Origin: Oscillospiraceae bacterium
Lineage (GTDB): Bacteria; Bacillota; Clostridia; Oscillospirales; Oscillospiraceae
Direction: 5' to 3'
Assembly: GCA_017436785.1 (NCBI GenBank)
Contig: JAFSCK010000018.1
Span: 1-64,000 of the forward strand
DNA length: 64,000 nucleotides
Position numbers and translations under genes: made by a program. Each line of letters begins with the position of its first letter. Positions within the stretch are counted from its first letter, which is position 1. Positions 45,645 to 52,666 of the stretch are shown here, piece after piece. The notes below the pieces were generated by a model. It did no database searches, had not been told where the DNA came from, and saw nothing but the letters and a program-made list of their open reading frames with translations.

Positions 45645-45950
45645 TTAGCCAGCAAATTCATTATAGGAGTCCATGATGTCACTAGCCTTGGCATGATTGA
45701 CAGCAGTAACAGCAGTCTTATCAGCATTCCAAGTAACCAGATCTTCGTCGTACTCAACGTAGTTCATTGCAAAAGCAGCCTTGATGGCACGCTCTGCAGC
45801 AGACTGGTTAATCTGAGTCTGTGCATTATTTGCCTTATCAATGTAGCCGGAGTAGGCGGGAACAGCGACACTTGCGAGAATAGCGAGAATAGCGATGACG
45901 ACAATCAACTCAACCAGAGTGAAGCCGCCGTTGGATTTGAACATGTTCAT
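45645..45950 (-). CDS. pilA: Type IV major pilin-like protein
   Basis: 101 aa. MNMFKSNGGFTLVELIVVIAILAILASVAVPAY is a textbook prepilin signal: cleavage after GG, Phe1, Glu5. The mature protein is about 93 residues, small but complete, with a helix reading NNAQTQINQSAAERAIKAAF. The first ATG fits AAGGA at 10 bp spacing. It lies 10 kb from the pilus operon with the sigK region between, and only 76 bp after the zinc-ribbon gene with no terminator. No convincing promoter of its own was seen, so read-through from the invertible segment is possible. Confidence 0.88.
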   Translation of the reverse strand: MNMFKSNGGFTLVELIVVIAILAILASVAVPAYSGYIDKANNAQTQINQSAAERAIKAAFAMNYVEYDEDLVTWNADKTAVTAVNHAKASDIMDSYNEFAG

Positions 45951-46026
45951 TGGAATCAGTTCCTTTCGTTTTTATAAATTTTTTATATCACGGTTTTTGC
46001 CGGGATACACTTTCATTTTTCGGAGT

Positions 46027-46617
46027 TTAATCCTTAAACTCCTTGTCAAGGGCCTTGATGCGGCACTTCTTGACGGTTACGTTTTCGCCCTCACGGATGA
46101 TCAGCTTGCCCTTATACTTGCCGGGCTCGACGGGGGCGATGGGGAATCTGCCCATATTGCGGATGTAGCGCAGCTTGCGCTTTGCCCGGATGGTGCCGCT
46201 CTTGACCAGCGGGTGCTGCTTGTCCTCATCGTCGATCAGGACCACCGCAATGCGGATCTCCTGCTCGCCGTTTTTGTAGCGCAGCTTCACGTCGCCGTTG
46301 ACCAGAGAGTACTTGACCCATCTACGCTTCCACAGCTTCAGCACCTGGGGATGGGTCGTCGCCAGATCCGTCTCGCCGGGGATCGGATTCCTGCCGGAAC
46401 AATAGGGACAGGAACAGCCCGCTTTCACGGAATAGACCTGCGCTTGCCACGAATGGCCCCGCTCGCAGCGCCACCAGATGTACTTCCGGCTGCCGGAGGA
46501 AATGTCTTCCGGCTGTAAATCGCCGTTTTTCTCCGGATGCCAAAGCTTTCTCATTTCCGGGATGGATGCAATGCTCTCCCCGGCCTCCTTGCTTAAGAAA
46601 TGCTCCTTTGCCGTCAT
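46027..46617 (-). CDS. Treble-clef zinc-ribbon protein (DUF4379-like)
   Basis: 196 aa from the ATG at 46617 (AAGGGGGT site). Residues about 20-85 are a zinc-ribbon of the DUF4379 type: LWHPEKNGDLQPEDISSGS, WWRCERGHSWQAQV, CSCPYCSGR. Such modules are linked to restriction-like nucleases and mobile DNA, but no nuclease domain follows here. The C-terminal 110 residues are basic beta sequence (RAKRKLRYIRNMGRF) and may bind nucleic acid. Function is unknown. It lies 61 bp downstream of the invertible promoter segment and directly ahead of pilA. Confidence 0.65.
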   Translation of the reverse strand: MTAKEHFLSKEAGESIASIPEMRKLWHPEKNGDLQPEDISSGSRKYIWWRCERGHSWQAQVYSVKAGCSCPYCSGRNPIPGETDLATTHPQVLKLWKRRWVKYSLVNGDVKLRYKNGEQEIRIAVVLIDDEDKQHPLVKSGTIRAKRKLRYIRNMGRFPIAPVEPGKYKGKLIIREGENVTVKKCRIKALDKEFKD

Positions 46618-46678
46618 GGCTGACCCCCTTTCTACGGTTTCAGACAATCCGTTCTGCCGCAAAGCCGCTTTGCTTGGG

Positions 46679-46697
46679 CACATAATGTTGATTATGT
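46679..46697. repeat. Left 19 bp inverted repeat
   Basis: CACATAATGTTGATTATGT, the exact reverse complement of 46942-46960. It is itself nearly palindromic (CATAAT...ATTATG), like Xer/Int core sites. Confidence 0.85.
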
Positions 46698-46769
46698 GAT
46701 GCCCTTCGCTCGGATAAACAGCAAATCGTAGCTGTTACCCCATATTTTCCTTCTAAAAAGCAAAAAAGG

Positions 46770-46824
46770 GCAGCAAAAGAATGGTCAAGGGAATTTCCTT
46801 TTACCCCTTGGCCTGCTTTGCTGC
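46770..46824 (-). terminator. Terminator inside the invertible segment
   Basis: GCAGCAAA/TTTGCTGC outer stem and CAAGGG/CCCTTG inner stem. On the - strand it is followed by a T-rich tract (TTTTTTGCTTTTT). It would stop read-through from the recombinase gene in the present orientation. Confidence 0.7.
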
Positions 46825-46884
46825 GCCTGATATTTTAATTTTCTTTGAACGAATGTTAATCTTGCTTTAATTGTAGCAATATGG

Positions 46885-46913
46885 TTGAAATTTAAGTAGG
46901 GTTGTGATATTAT
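46885..46913 (+). promoter_or_regulatory. Strong promoter inside the invertible segment
   Basis: TTGAAA, 17 bp, TATTAT. It points to the right repeat, antisense to the recombinase gene in this orientation. Confidence 0.75.
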
Positions 46914-46941
46914 ATATGCGCTGATATTGTTGCTGTTAGTA

Positions 46942-46960
46942 ACATAATCAACATTATGTG
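46942..46960. repeat. Right 19 bp inverted repeat
   Basis: ACATAATCAACATTATGTG, overlapping the last codons and the TAA stop (46954-46956) of the recombinase. Because both repeats are identical over 19 bp, inversion keeps the stop. Confidence 0.85.
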
Positions 46961-47775
46961 ATAAGGAACATTTCCATCCTCTCGATCTGCTGTCTGTGGA
47001 TTCGTCCACTCTCCATTGTATAAATTCGGGTGGTGTTGATGCTGGAATGACCTAGAATATCCGCCAGCCGTACAATGTCTTTTTCTAGGCTGTAATAAAT
47101 TCTTGCGAACAAATGCCGCAGATTATGCGGAAATACCTTCTCTCTGCTCACCCCTGCGGCTGTGCAGAGTTTTTTCATTTCTGCCCAACTATTGCAGCGG
47201 TTCAGAGGTCTTCCGGTGGCCGTGACAAAAATGCTGCCTTTGCTGATACAATGCTCCTTCGCATATTTGAGAAGGCTCTTGCACAGCTTCTTTGTCAGGA
47301 ATACCACGCGCTGCTTTCCTTTCAGACGAACCTCAGCATAGCCGGCTTTTGCCGCTTCCACAGTGATGAATCGGTGCTCAGAAACCCGGATGCCGGTGGC
47401 GCAGATGGTCTGCATCAGCAGCCACAGCCGCTTTTTTCCCTCGGCAGCTTTCAGCAGCCGTCTGTACTCCTCCCTGCTTAGCTCCTTTTCCTCCGGCAGG
47501 AAAGTCCGACGCTGCTGCTTGATGGCCTTCACCCGGCAGTCGTTCCGTCCGGTAAATTCCAGATAGCTATTTAAGGAAGAAAGCATGCTGTTGGCACTGG
47601 TCACCGCGTAAGTTTCGATCAGTTCTGCCTTGTATTCCAGAATCTCGTTTTTGTTCAACTCCCGGTCTCCCAGCCAGCTGAGAAAGTGTCTTACATCCCG
47701 CAGATACTTTTCGATGGTCAATTCGCTCTTTTCCTCCCGAATCAGATAGGTTTCAAAACGCTCCATGGCTTCCAT
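46954..47775 (-). CDS. XerC/D-like tyrosine recombinase (candidate invertase)
   Basis: 273 aa, GGAGG 7 bp before the ATG. An N-terminal SAM-like domain (MERFETYLIREEKSELTIEKYLRDV) is followed by the catalytic domain: Arg in TGIRVSEH, HxxR in HNLRHLFA, His in LGHSSINTT and Tyr in RIYTME. The small single-unit size matches the recombinases that flip phase-variable promoters in Clostridia. Its 3' end overlaps one of two inverted repeats that flank a promoter, which points to it as the enzyme acting there. Confidence 0.88.
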   Translation of the reverse strand: MEAMERFETYLIREEKSELTIEKYLRDVRHFLSWLGDRELNKNEILEYKAELIETYAVTSANSMLSSLNSYLEFTGRNDCRVKAIKQQRRTFLPEEKELSREEYRRLLKAAEGKKRLWLLMQTICATGIRVSEHRFITVEAAKAGYAEVRLKGKQRVVFLTKKLCKSLLKYAKEHCISKGSIFVTATGRPLNRCNSWAEMKKLCTAAGVSREKVFPHNLRHLFARIYYSLEKDIVRLADILGHSSINTTRIYTMESGRIHRQQIERMEMFLIT

Positions 47776-48001
47776 ACTGCTGCCTCCTCGGTAATTTCCA
47801 GATACGGATAGGGTGATCTTAAAATTTAGAAACCCCCACTATACTATAACCCACAGGTCAAAAGATGTGCCTGTGGGTATTTTGTACCCTTTTCCGCCCG
47901 ACATGTATGGTATTCCCTTTAAACGTAAAGGTGGGCTTGTTGCAAACCGGGAAACATCTACGATAGAATCCGCAGGTGCGATGAATCTGTCAAGAGAAAC
48001 T

Positions 48002-48053
48002 AACAAAACCACCCATTTGAGATCATTTTAGGACTCAAACAGGTGGTTTTGTT
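48002..48053. terminator. Terminator after modE
   Basis: AACAAAACCACC with GGTGGTTTTGTT, and inner TTTGAG/CTCAAA. It lies 3 bp after the modE stop. The rest of 47776-48001 holds a CCCACAGG/CCTGTGGG hairpin (47850-47877) and no gene that I can support. Confidence 0.7.
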
Positions 48054-48056
48054 GTT

Positions 48057-48431
48057 TTATAATACGTTCCGCAGATAGGTATCGTATAGCGTTTCCATAT
48101 TCTCCTTTGCGGCGCTTTCAAACTGCTCATAAGCATTGAGCAGTTCCTGCCCCTTTGGGGTCAGGAGGCTTCCGGTGCCCGAGGGGCCGCCTTTGTTGCG
48201 CAGGAGGAGCGGATACCCCAACTCATTTTCTGCGGCGTTGAGCATATTCCATGCGGTGGAGTAGGAGACCTGCATACGGCTGCAGGCAGAGCGCACTGAC
48301 TGGGTTTCCCGGATCAAAAGCAGCAAAGAGAGCAGCTTGCTGCTGATATGCACATCTCCCCTGTTGATGGAAAATTCCACTTCCAGATAGCACTGGGGCT
48401 GTCCGGACTGAAAAGCTGCACCAATTCGCAT
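48057..48431 (-). CDS. ModE-type winged-helix regulator (DNA-binding domain only)
   Basis: 124 aa, GGAGG site. It matches the ModE N-terminal domain: LLSLLLLIRETQSVRSACSRMQVSYSTAWNML (HTH), then a wing with LLLRNKGGPSGTGSLLTPKGQELL. There are no C-terminal molybdate-binding TOBE domains, so it must sense by other means or act constitutively. It lies downstream of the Mo-hydroxylase accessory operon and probably regulates it or the molybdate importer. A related HTH is fused to the nucleotidyltransferase at 59533. Confidence 0.85.
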   Translation of the reverse strand: MRIGAAFQSGQPQCYLEVEFSINRGDVHISSKLLSLLLLIRETQSVRSACSRMQVSYSTAWNMLNAAENELGYPLLLRNKGGPSGTGSLLTPKGQELLNAYEQFESAAKENMETLYDTYLRNVL

Positions 48432-48456
48432 TTATATGCACCTCCGAAAACAAAAA

Positions 48457-48478
48457 GAGGGATTCCAACGAATCCCTC
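48457..48478 (-). terminator. Terminator of the Mo-hydroxylase accessory operon
   Basis: Perfect 9 bp stem GAGGGATTC/GAATCCCTC, loop of 4, with TTTTTG after it on the - strand. Confidence 0.8.
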
Positions 48479-48633
48479 CCCTGAAGCAAACGATGTTATC
48501 TGTGGGGAAGGCTTGTGCCGTTTTGTCTTCCTCATGTAGACACCTATTATTATATTCTAAAAATTACCGTACGCAAGTTAGCAGGAACACTTCCACGCGA
48601 AAATGCACGAAAACGAACCAACTCGCACATAGT

Positions 48634-49842
48634 TCATTCCTGTACGATATGCCGTTTTCCTAAGTACATGGGGCGGTCAGTGTGCTGACATAAAGAGGTT
48701 TGAACGTTGATTTGTAAATCAGGATAGATCTCCTTTGCAGCGACAGAAATTTGTGCTTTAGAACCGTTGCAAAGCGTTCGTGCCTCAATTGTCAGCTGCC
48801 CGTCAAAGGATGCCCGGAAATCTACCAATGCCGGGATTTGAAACAGCTTGCTGTCCAGTTCCTCGATGGAAACGGTTCCTTCCCGTCGGGAAACGGTATC
48901 GATGCGTTTGGTGACACCTCCGCAGGGACATTGGGGCAGGAGCCGGGTATAGTCTCCTGTGCGGTAGCGGATCAGGGGCATGGCATCGGCACCGATGGTG
49001 GTGATGACCAGCTCGCCATGTTCCCCATCAGGCAGCACATTGCCGTTTTCATCAACGATTTCCGGGATAATGTGGTTTTCCCGAAGGTGCATTCCGGCAA
49101 AGGCTGGGCAGGTCACTGCGCCGCCAAGGCCGCATTCCCGGCTGCCGTAGTGGGGATAGAGTTTGCTTCCCAATGCTTTTTCCAGTTCTTCCATGACACC
49201 CTTCGGGCAGGCATCCCCGGATACCAAGGCCCTTTTGATAGGGAGATCTTCCCCATACATCCGTGACAGACTCAGCAGCGTCACCGGAAAACCGATATAA
49301 GTTTCCGGTTGTGTTTCTCTTACCAGTGCCGCCAGCTCCTCCCATGTCTGACCAAAGCCAGCTTTGATGGGGACTGCGTCCAGCCGCTCCACCGCCTGCG
49401 CGATCAGATCCCCCAAGCCAAAGGGACCGGTAAAGGGGAATGCGATCAGACATTTTTCTCCCGGAGAAAGCATCTGCGAAATGCCTGCGGCAAAAAAACC
49501 GATGGTGTGCTCCGTGTCGCTTTCGGTATAGAATACCCGCTTGGCCGGCCCTGTGGTGCCGGAGGTGGCACCGGAAATGACCCTGCTGACCTCGCTCTGG
49601 CTGGTCAGCAGGAATTTTCCTGGCTGGGCAGACAGGTCTTCTGCGGTGGTGAAGGGAAGCTTCTTCAAATCGGAAAGAGATTCCAGCTTTTCGGGATAGT
49701 CCTTATAAAAGCCGCCTCTTGCTTTCAGTCTTGCCAAAACTTCATTGAGCCGCCGCAGCTGCAATTCTTCCAAGCCTTCCCGGGTAAGTTTCGGTAGGGC
49801 TTCAATTTGTTCAATCCAGTTTTCTAAATTCGTTCGTTTCAT
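48634..49842 (-). CDS. AMP-dependent ligase, DVU_1553 family (PaaK-like)
   Basis: 402 aa acyl-adenylate-forming enzyme of the phenylacetate-CoA ligase group. The ATP motif is SGATSGTTGPAKRV, the adenine motif HYGSRECGLGG, and the C-terminal part includes LIRYRTGDYTRLL. Members of this family occur beside MOP-type molybdenum hydroxylases with TrsS; the substrate is not established. Its start overlaps the trsS stop (ATGA), and a terminator follows. The CPCGG cluster near 325 is typical of PaaK-like proteins. Confidence 0.82.
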   Translation of the reverse strand: MKRTNLENWIEQIEALPKLTREGLEELQLRRLNEVLARLKARGGFYKDYPEKLESLSDLKKLPFTTAEDLSAQPGKFLLTSQSEVSRVISGATSGTTGPAKRVFYTESDTEHTIGFFAAGISQMLSPGEKCLIAFPFTGPFGLGDLIAQAVERLDAVPIKAGFGQTWEELAALVRETQPETYIGFPVTLLSLSRMYGEDLPIKRALVSGDACPKGVMEELEKALGSKLYPHYGSRECGLGGAVTCPAFAGMHLRENHIIPEIVDENGNVLPDGEHGELVITTIGADAMPLIRYRTGDYTRLLPQCPCGGVTKRIDTVSRREGTVSIEELDSKLFQIPALVDFRASFDGQLTIEARTLCNGSKAQISVAAKEIYPDLQINVQTSLCQHTDRPMYLGKRHIVQE

Positions 49843-51155
49843 TTGCGATACAAGGCCCGTCCGTGGATATCCGTCAGATTGTAGGCGCAGAAGGGCACCA
49901 TTCCCCTGTCGGTATCCACCTCACAGATATAGCACCGGCGCAGCCGGTCAAGGTCCAGATTGTAGGCATCCTGAAATACCATACCGGAAACGGTAAAGGT
50001 ATTTTCCACCGCCTGCTGTAAGAACGCATCCAGAGAGGAAGTGGCTTCATCCCCGTCGCAACAACTGGCCTTGCCACTCCACTGCTGGGACACAAAATCC
50101 CGGGCTTCACTGCTCTTTACGCAGCAGCACTGGCTCCGCCGTCTGGGCAAGGCTTTGATGGTTCCATCCGATTTTCTCATGTAGCTGGCATGGAAGGAGC
50201 AGTAAGGGCTCTCCGCACCGCCGCCGCCAAAATCGGTGATCTTCATGACACCCTCCATCTGTGCTTCGATGCGGCGCAGCACGGCAGGGATAGTCAGCCG
50301 GACCTCCGGCGCTTCCAGTCCGCAGCGGCCAAAGTAGGAGATGGGCTGAATGTGCACGCCCCGGACGTGGGGCGCACGGCGCAGCGCGAAGCGGAGAATC
50401 TCTCCCAATGCATGGTCATTGACCCCCGGCGCCACGGTGGGCACCAGCACCACCGGCAGTCCTGCGGCCTTGCAGTTGTCAATGGCCTGAATTTTTGTTT
50501 GTGCCAGCGGCGCACCCCGGAGGGTGCGGTAAATGTCATCGGTCAGACCGTCAAACTGCAGGAAGACAACGCTGACACCGGCCTTCGCCAGATGCTCTGC
50601 ATAGCCTTTTTCCTTGGCAATGCGGACACCGTTGGTGTTCAGCTGGAAGAAGGTGAAGCCCTTTTCCTTTCCCAGGGCGATGATGGCATCCAGATCCTCC
50701 CGCATGGTAGGCTCGCCGCCGGAAAGCTGGATATTGAAGGGACCGCCCCGTGACATCAGCAGGTCGTACTGCCTGCCGATCTCCTCCAGAGAAAGGTCGT
50801 GGGGCGTCTGCTCTCCCGCGCTGGCGAAGCAGACGGGGCAGCGTAAATTGCAGCGGTTGGTCAGCTCCAGCAGCACGCAGCAGCCATCCCGCTCGTGGCT
50901 CTGACACAGGCCGCAGTCGTAGGGACAGCCCTTTTCCACCGGGACCGCCCGCACCGGGGTCACGGTGCCGTTGGCATCTCCGGCAGCCCAGTTTACATAA
51001 CTATCCAAATCCCCTTCCCAGATCAGGGTTTTGAAGCTGCCGTGCTCCCAGCAGCGTTTTTCCATATAGATGTTTCCATCTGTTCCCACTACCTTTTTCG
51101 CCGGAATTTTGGCAAGGCAGACCGGGCAGACGGACAGGGTTTTTCCGATCTCCAT
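49839..51155 (-). CDS. trsS: Radical SAM protein TrsS
   Basis: 438 aa. An N-terminal zinc-ribbon-like part (CPVCLAKIPAKKV) and CPYDCGLC precede the radical SAM motif CNLRCPVCF (Cys at x3x2 spacing), the GGEPTMREDL motif and a C-terminal Cys-rich region (SQCCCVKSS, ASCCDGDE). The fold is like MoaA/tungsten-cofactor radical SAM enzymes. TrsS can be a selenoprotein in other species; no in-frame TGA is seen, so this is a Cys form. It is conserved with MOP-type aldehyde oxidoreductases and is probably needed for their maturation or substrate formation. Confidence 0.85.
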   Translation of the reverse strand: MEIGKTLSVCPVCLAKIPAKKVVGTDGNIYMEKRCWEHGSFKTLIWEGDLDSYVNWAAGDANGTVTPVRAVPVEKGCPYDCGLCQSHERDGCCVLLELTNRCNLRCPVCFASAGEQTPHDLSLEEIGRQYDLLMSRGGPFNIQLSGGEPTMREDLDAIIALGKEKGFTFFQLNTNGVRIAKEKGYAEHLAKAGVSVVFLQFDGLTDDIYRTLRGAPLAQTKIQAIDNCKAAGLPVVLVPTVAPGVNDHALGEILRFALRRAPHVRGVHIQPISYFGRCGLEAPEVRLTIPAVLRRIEAQMEGVMKITDFGGGGAESPYCSFHASYMRKSDGTIKALPRRRSQCCCVKSSEARDFVSQQWSGKASCCDGDEATSSLDAFLQQAVENTFTVSGMVFQDAYNLDLDRLRRCYICEVDTDRGMVPFCAYNLTDIHGRALYRK

Positions 51156-51602
51156 TTATAAAAGACCTCTGTTTTCTAAGATTTCCATACACTTTTCATA
51201 GGTGGAGGCAATGATATTGGGGCAATACTGCACCTTTTTCGCCGGATTTGTCCCCACGATGTCCCGGCAGTCGATGCCCATGTATTCCAGCTCCATCTCC
51301 TCGGTGAACCACTGGGTAAATTCCCCCATGGCACCCTTGTGGTGGGGGCTGTCAAATTCGTCATCGGCGGGCTTCCCGGTAAAATAGGAGATCAGGCAGC
51401 AGCCGGCGGCCATGCAGCCGCAGACATCTCCGCTGGAACCGATGCCCCCATTCAGGCCCTGCATACAGCGGACCAGAGCCGGATTTTCCTCCCCAATGGT
51501 GTCCAACAGCAAAATGGCTAAGATTTGACCGCAGGCATAGCCATAGCGGCTAAGTTCCATAATTCTTTCTTCCAGATCCATATGGTCATACACCTTTTCC
51601 AT
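51156..51602 (-). CDS. C-GCAxxG-C-C family protein (DVU_1555-like)
   Basis: 148 aa. The family signature is spread as CMQGLNGGIGSSGDVCGCMAAGCCLISY, with further Cys at CRD and YCP near 118-130; it probably binds metal or a redox cofactor. It directly abuts trsS. The ATG at 51602 is only 6 bp from the end of a repeat element and has no ribosome-binding site. An internal ATG at 51581 has AAAGG upstream and could be the real start. Confidence 0.78.
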   Translation of the reverse strand: MEKVYDHMDLEERIMELSRYGYACGQILAILLLDTIGEENPALVRCMQGLNGGIGSSGDVCGCMAAGCCLISYFTGKPADDEFDSPHHKGAMGEFTQWFTEEMELEYMGIDCRDIVGTNPAKKVQYCPNIIASTYEKCMEILENRGLL

Positions 51603-51608
51603 GATTAT

Positions 51609-51748
51609 TGTAGGACGGGGTCATGACCCCGCCGACGCACCAAATCAACTGCATTGGTTTCGTTCTGTGCGTTTTGGTTGGATTTCCGTTTTGTCAATAA
51701 CCTATCAATATCGTTCCCTGATCGGCGGGGTCATGACCCCGCCCTACA
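51609..51748. repeat. 140 bp MITE-like repeat, copy A
   Basis: TGTAGG...CCTACA ends. Each arm carries the hairpin GGCGGGGTCATGACCCCGCC (left arm with one A for G). It lies between the methyltransferase and C-GCAxxG-C-C genes. Confidence 0.88.
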
Positions 51749-51753
51749 GTCAA

Positions 51754-52272
51754 TTATGCTACCTTTTCACAAACAAACAGCACATAACTGAACTTTTTTC
51801 CCTGAGGAAGGCAAACATTATCCTCTTTCCACAGGGCTTCCAGATAGTATTCCTTCCACTGCTCGGTCAGGTCTTCCAGATGCCGCACGGCGAAGCCTGC
51901 TCCGCGGCATTGGTTCAGCAGCTGCACCACGTTTTCCGTCACATCGGAAAATACCAGCTTACCGCCCTTTTTCAGCAGCCGGGAGGCTTCCTGTAAAGCG
52001 CCGGGAAGATTTCCACTGACATAGAAGCTGCACTGGCTTATGATACCGTCAAAAAAGCCGTCCTGCCACGGGTTTTCCAGAAAGCTTCCCCGTACGACAT
52101 CGGTTCCCCGGGGTTCTAAGTCGATGCCCTCGGCGCTGTAACCCAAGCTTCGCAGCAGCCGGACGGTGCTGCCGTCCCCGGCACCCATGTCCAGCCATTT
52201 GCTGCCCTTCTCCAGAAAGCTAAGTTCGATGAGATAGCGGCTGTGTTTCTCGCCGCCCGGATGCCCCAGCAT
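51754..52272 (-). CDS. Class I SAM-dependent methyltransferase (DVU_1556/TrsM-like)
   Basis: 172 aa. The ATG at 52272 (GGAGG site) overlaps the stop of the upstream gene by one base; a longer reading has no ribosome-binding site. The Rossmann motif I is WLDMGAGDGS, the acidic motif EGIDLEP, and motif IV ISQCSFYVSG. The target is not known. It keeps the conserved place between the small redox protein and the C-GCAxxG-C-C protein. Confidence 0.8.
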   Translation of the reverse strand: MLGHPGGEKHSRYLIELSFLEKGSKWLDMGAGDGSTVRLLRSLGYSAEGIDLEPRGTDVVRGSFLENPWQDGFFDGIISQCSFYVSGNLPGALQEASRLLKKGGKLVFSDVTENVVQLLNQCRGAGFAVRHLEDLTEQWKEYYLEALWKEDNVCLPQGKKFSYVLFVCEKVA

Positions 52273-52493
52273 CACTTGTCCTCCAGTGCTTTCTCTACGG
52301 AAAGCACCTTGCCCAGCGCCAGCTCTTCCGGAACGTAAACGAAGCCGCACTTGGGGCACACCGGTAGCTCCACGGGAAAGCCGTTGTCTAAGTACATAAA
52401 TTTCGCCTTGCCCTTGTGGAGCTTCACCTTACATTTCATGCAGGTCAGCTTCCCCTCCGGGTCGATGGTGTAGTAATTTTTTTCGGTTGCCAT
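52272..52493 (-). CDS. Small rubredoxin/zinc-ribbon-like redox protein (DVU_1557-like)
   Basis: 73 aa from the ATG at 52493. It has two CxxC pairs (CMKC near 19 and CPKC near 48) and so resembles a rubredoxin or zinc ribbon. The ribosome-binding site is weak (AGGATAAG). Coupled to the methyltransferase by TGATG. It is expected to be an electron carrier or metal-handling partner of the oxidoreductase. Confidence 0.72.
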   Translation of the reverse strand: MATEKNYYTIDPEGKLTCMKCKVKLHKGKAKFMYLDNGFPVELPVCPKCGFVYVPEELALGKVLSVEKALEDK

Positions 52494-52513
52494 TTTCTTA
52501 TCCTCACTTACAC

Positions 52514-52653
52514 TGTAGGGCGGGGTCATGACCCCGCCGACACACGATCGGCTATTGCGCGGTCTGTGCATGAATCCGCAGTGCCAATCTATGCGTCATA
52601 ACAAATATTCTGCAAACTTCAACCCGATCGGCGGGGTCATGCCCCGCCCTACA
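52514..52653. repeat. 140 bp MITE-like repeat, copy B
   Basis: Same ends as copy A: TGTAGGGCGGGG start, GCCCTACA end, with the TCATGA-centred hairpin in the left arm. It lies 20 bp upstream of the redox-protein start. Confidence 0.88.
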
Positions 52654-52666
52654 ATGGGTGTCTATG

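Larger units (their letters stand above)
46679..46960. other. Candidate invertible promoter segment
   Basis: 282 bp bounded by exact 19 bp inverted repeats next to a XerC/D-like recombinase. Inside are a strong promoter facing + (46885-46913) and a terminator for - strand transcripts (46770-46824). In this assembly nothing drives the - strand zinc-ribbon and pilin genes; after inversion the promoter would. This accounts for the 336 bp gap between genes. Confidence 0.7.

Noticed and set aside
47813..48031. 72 aa + strand open frame between the recombinase and modE
   Set aside because: No ribosome-binding site or family, and it runs into the modE terminator hairpin.
49839..51155. Selenocysteine in TrsS
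   Set aside because: The reading frame has no internal TGA; Cys is used at the Cys-rich sites.
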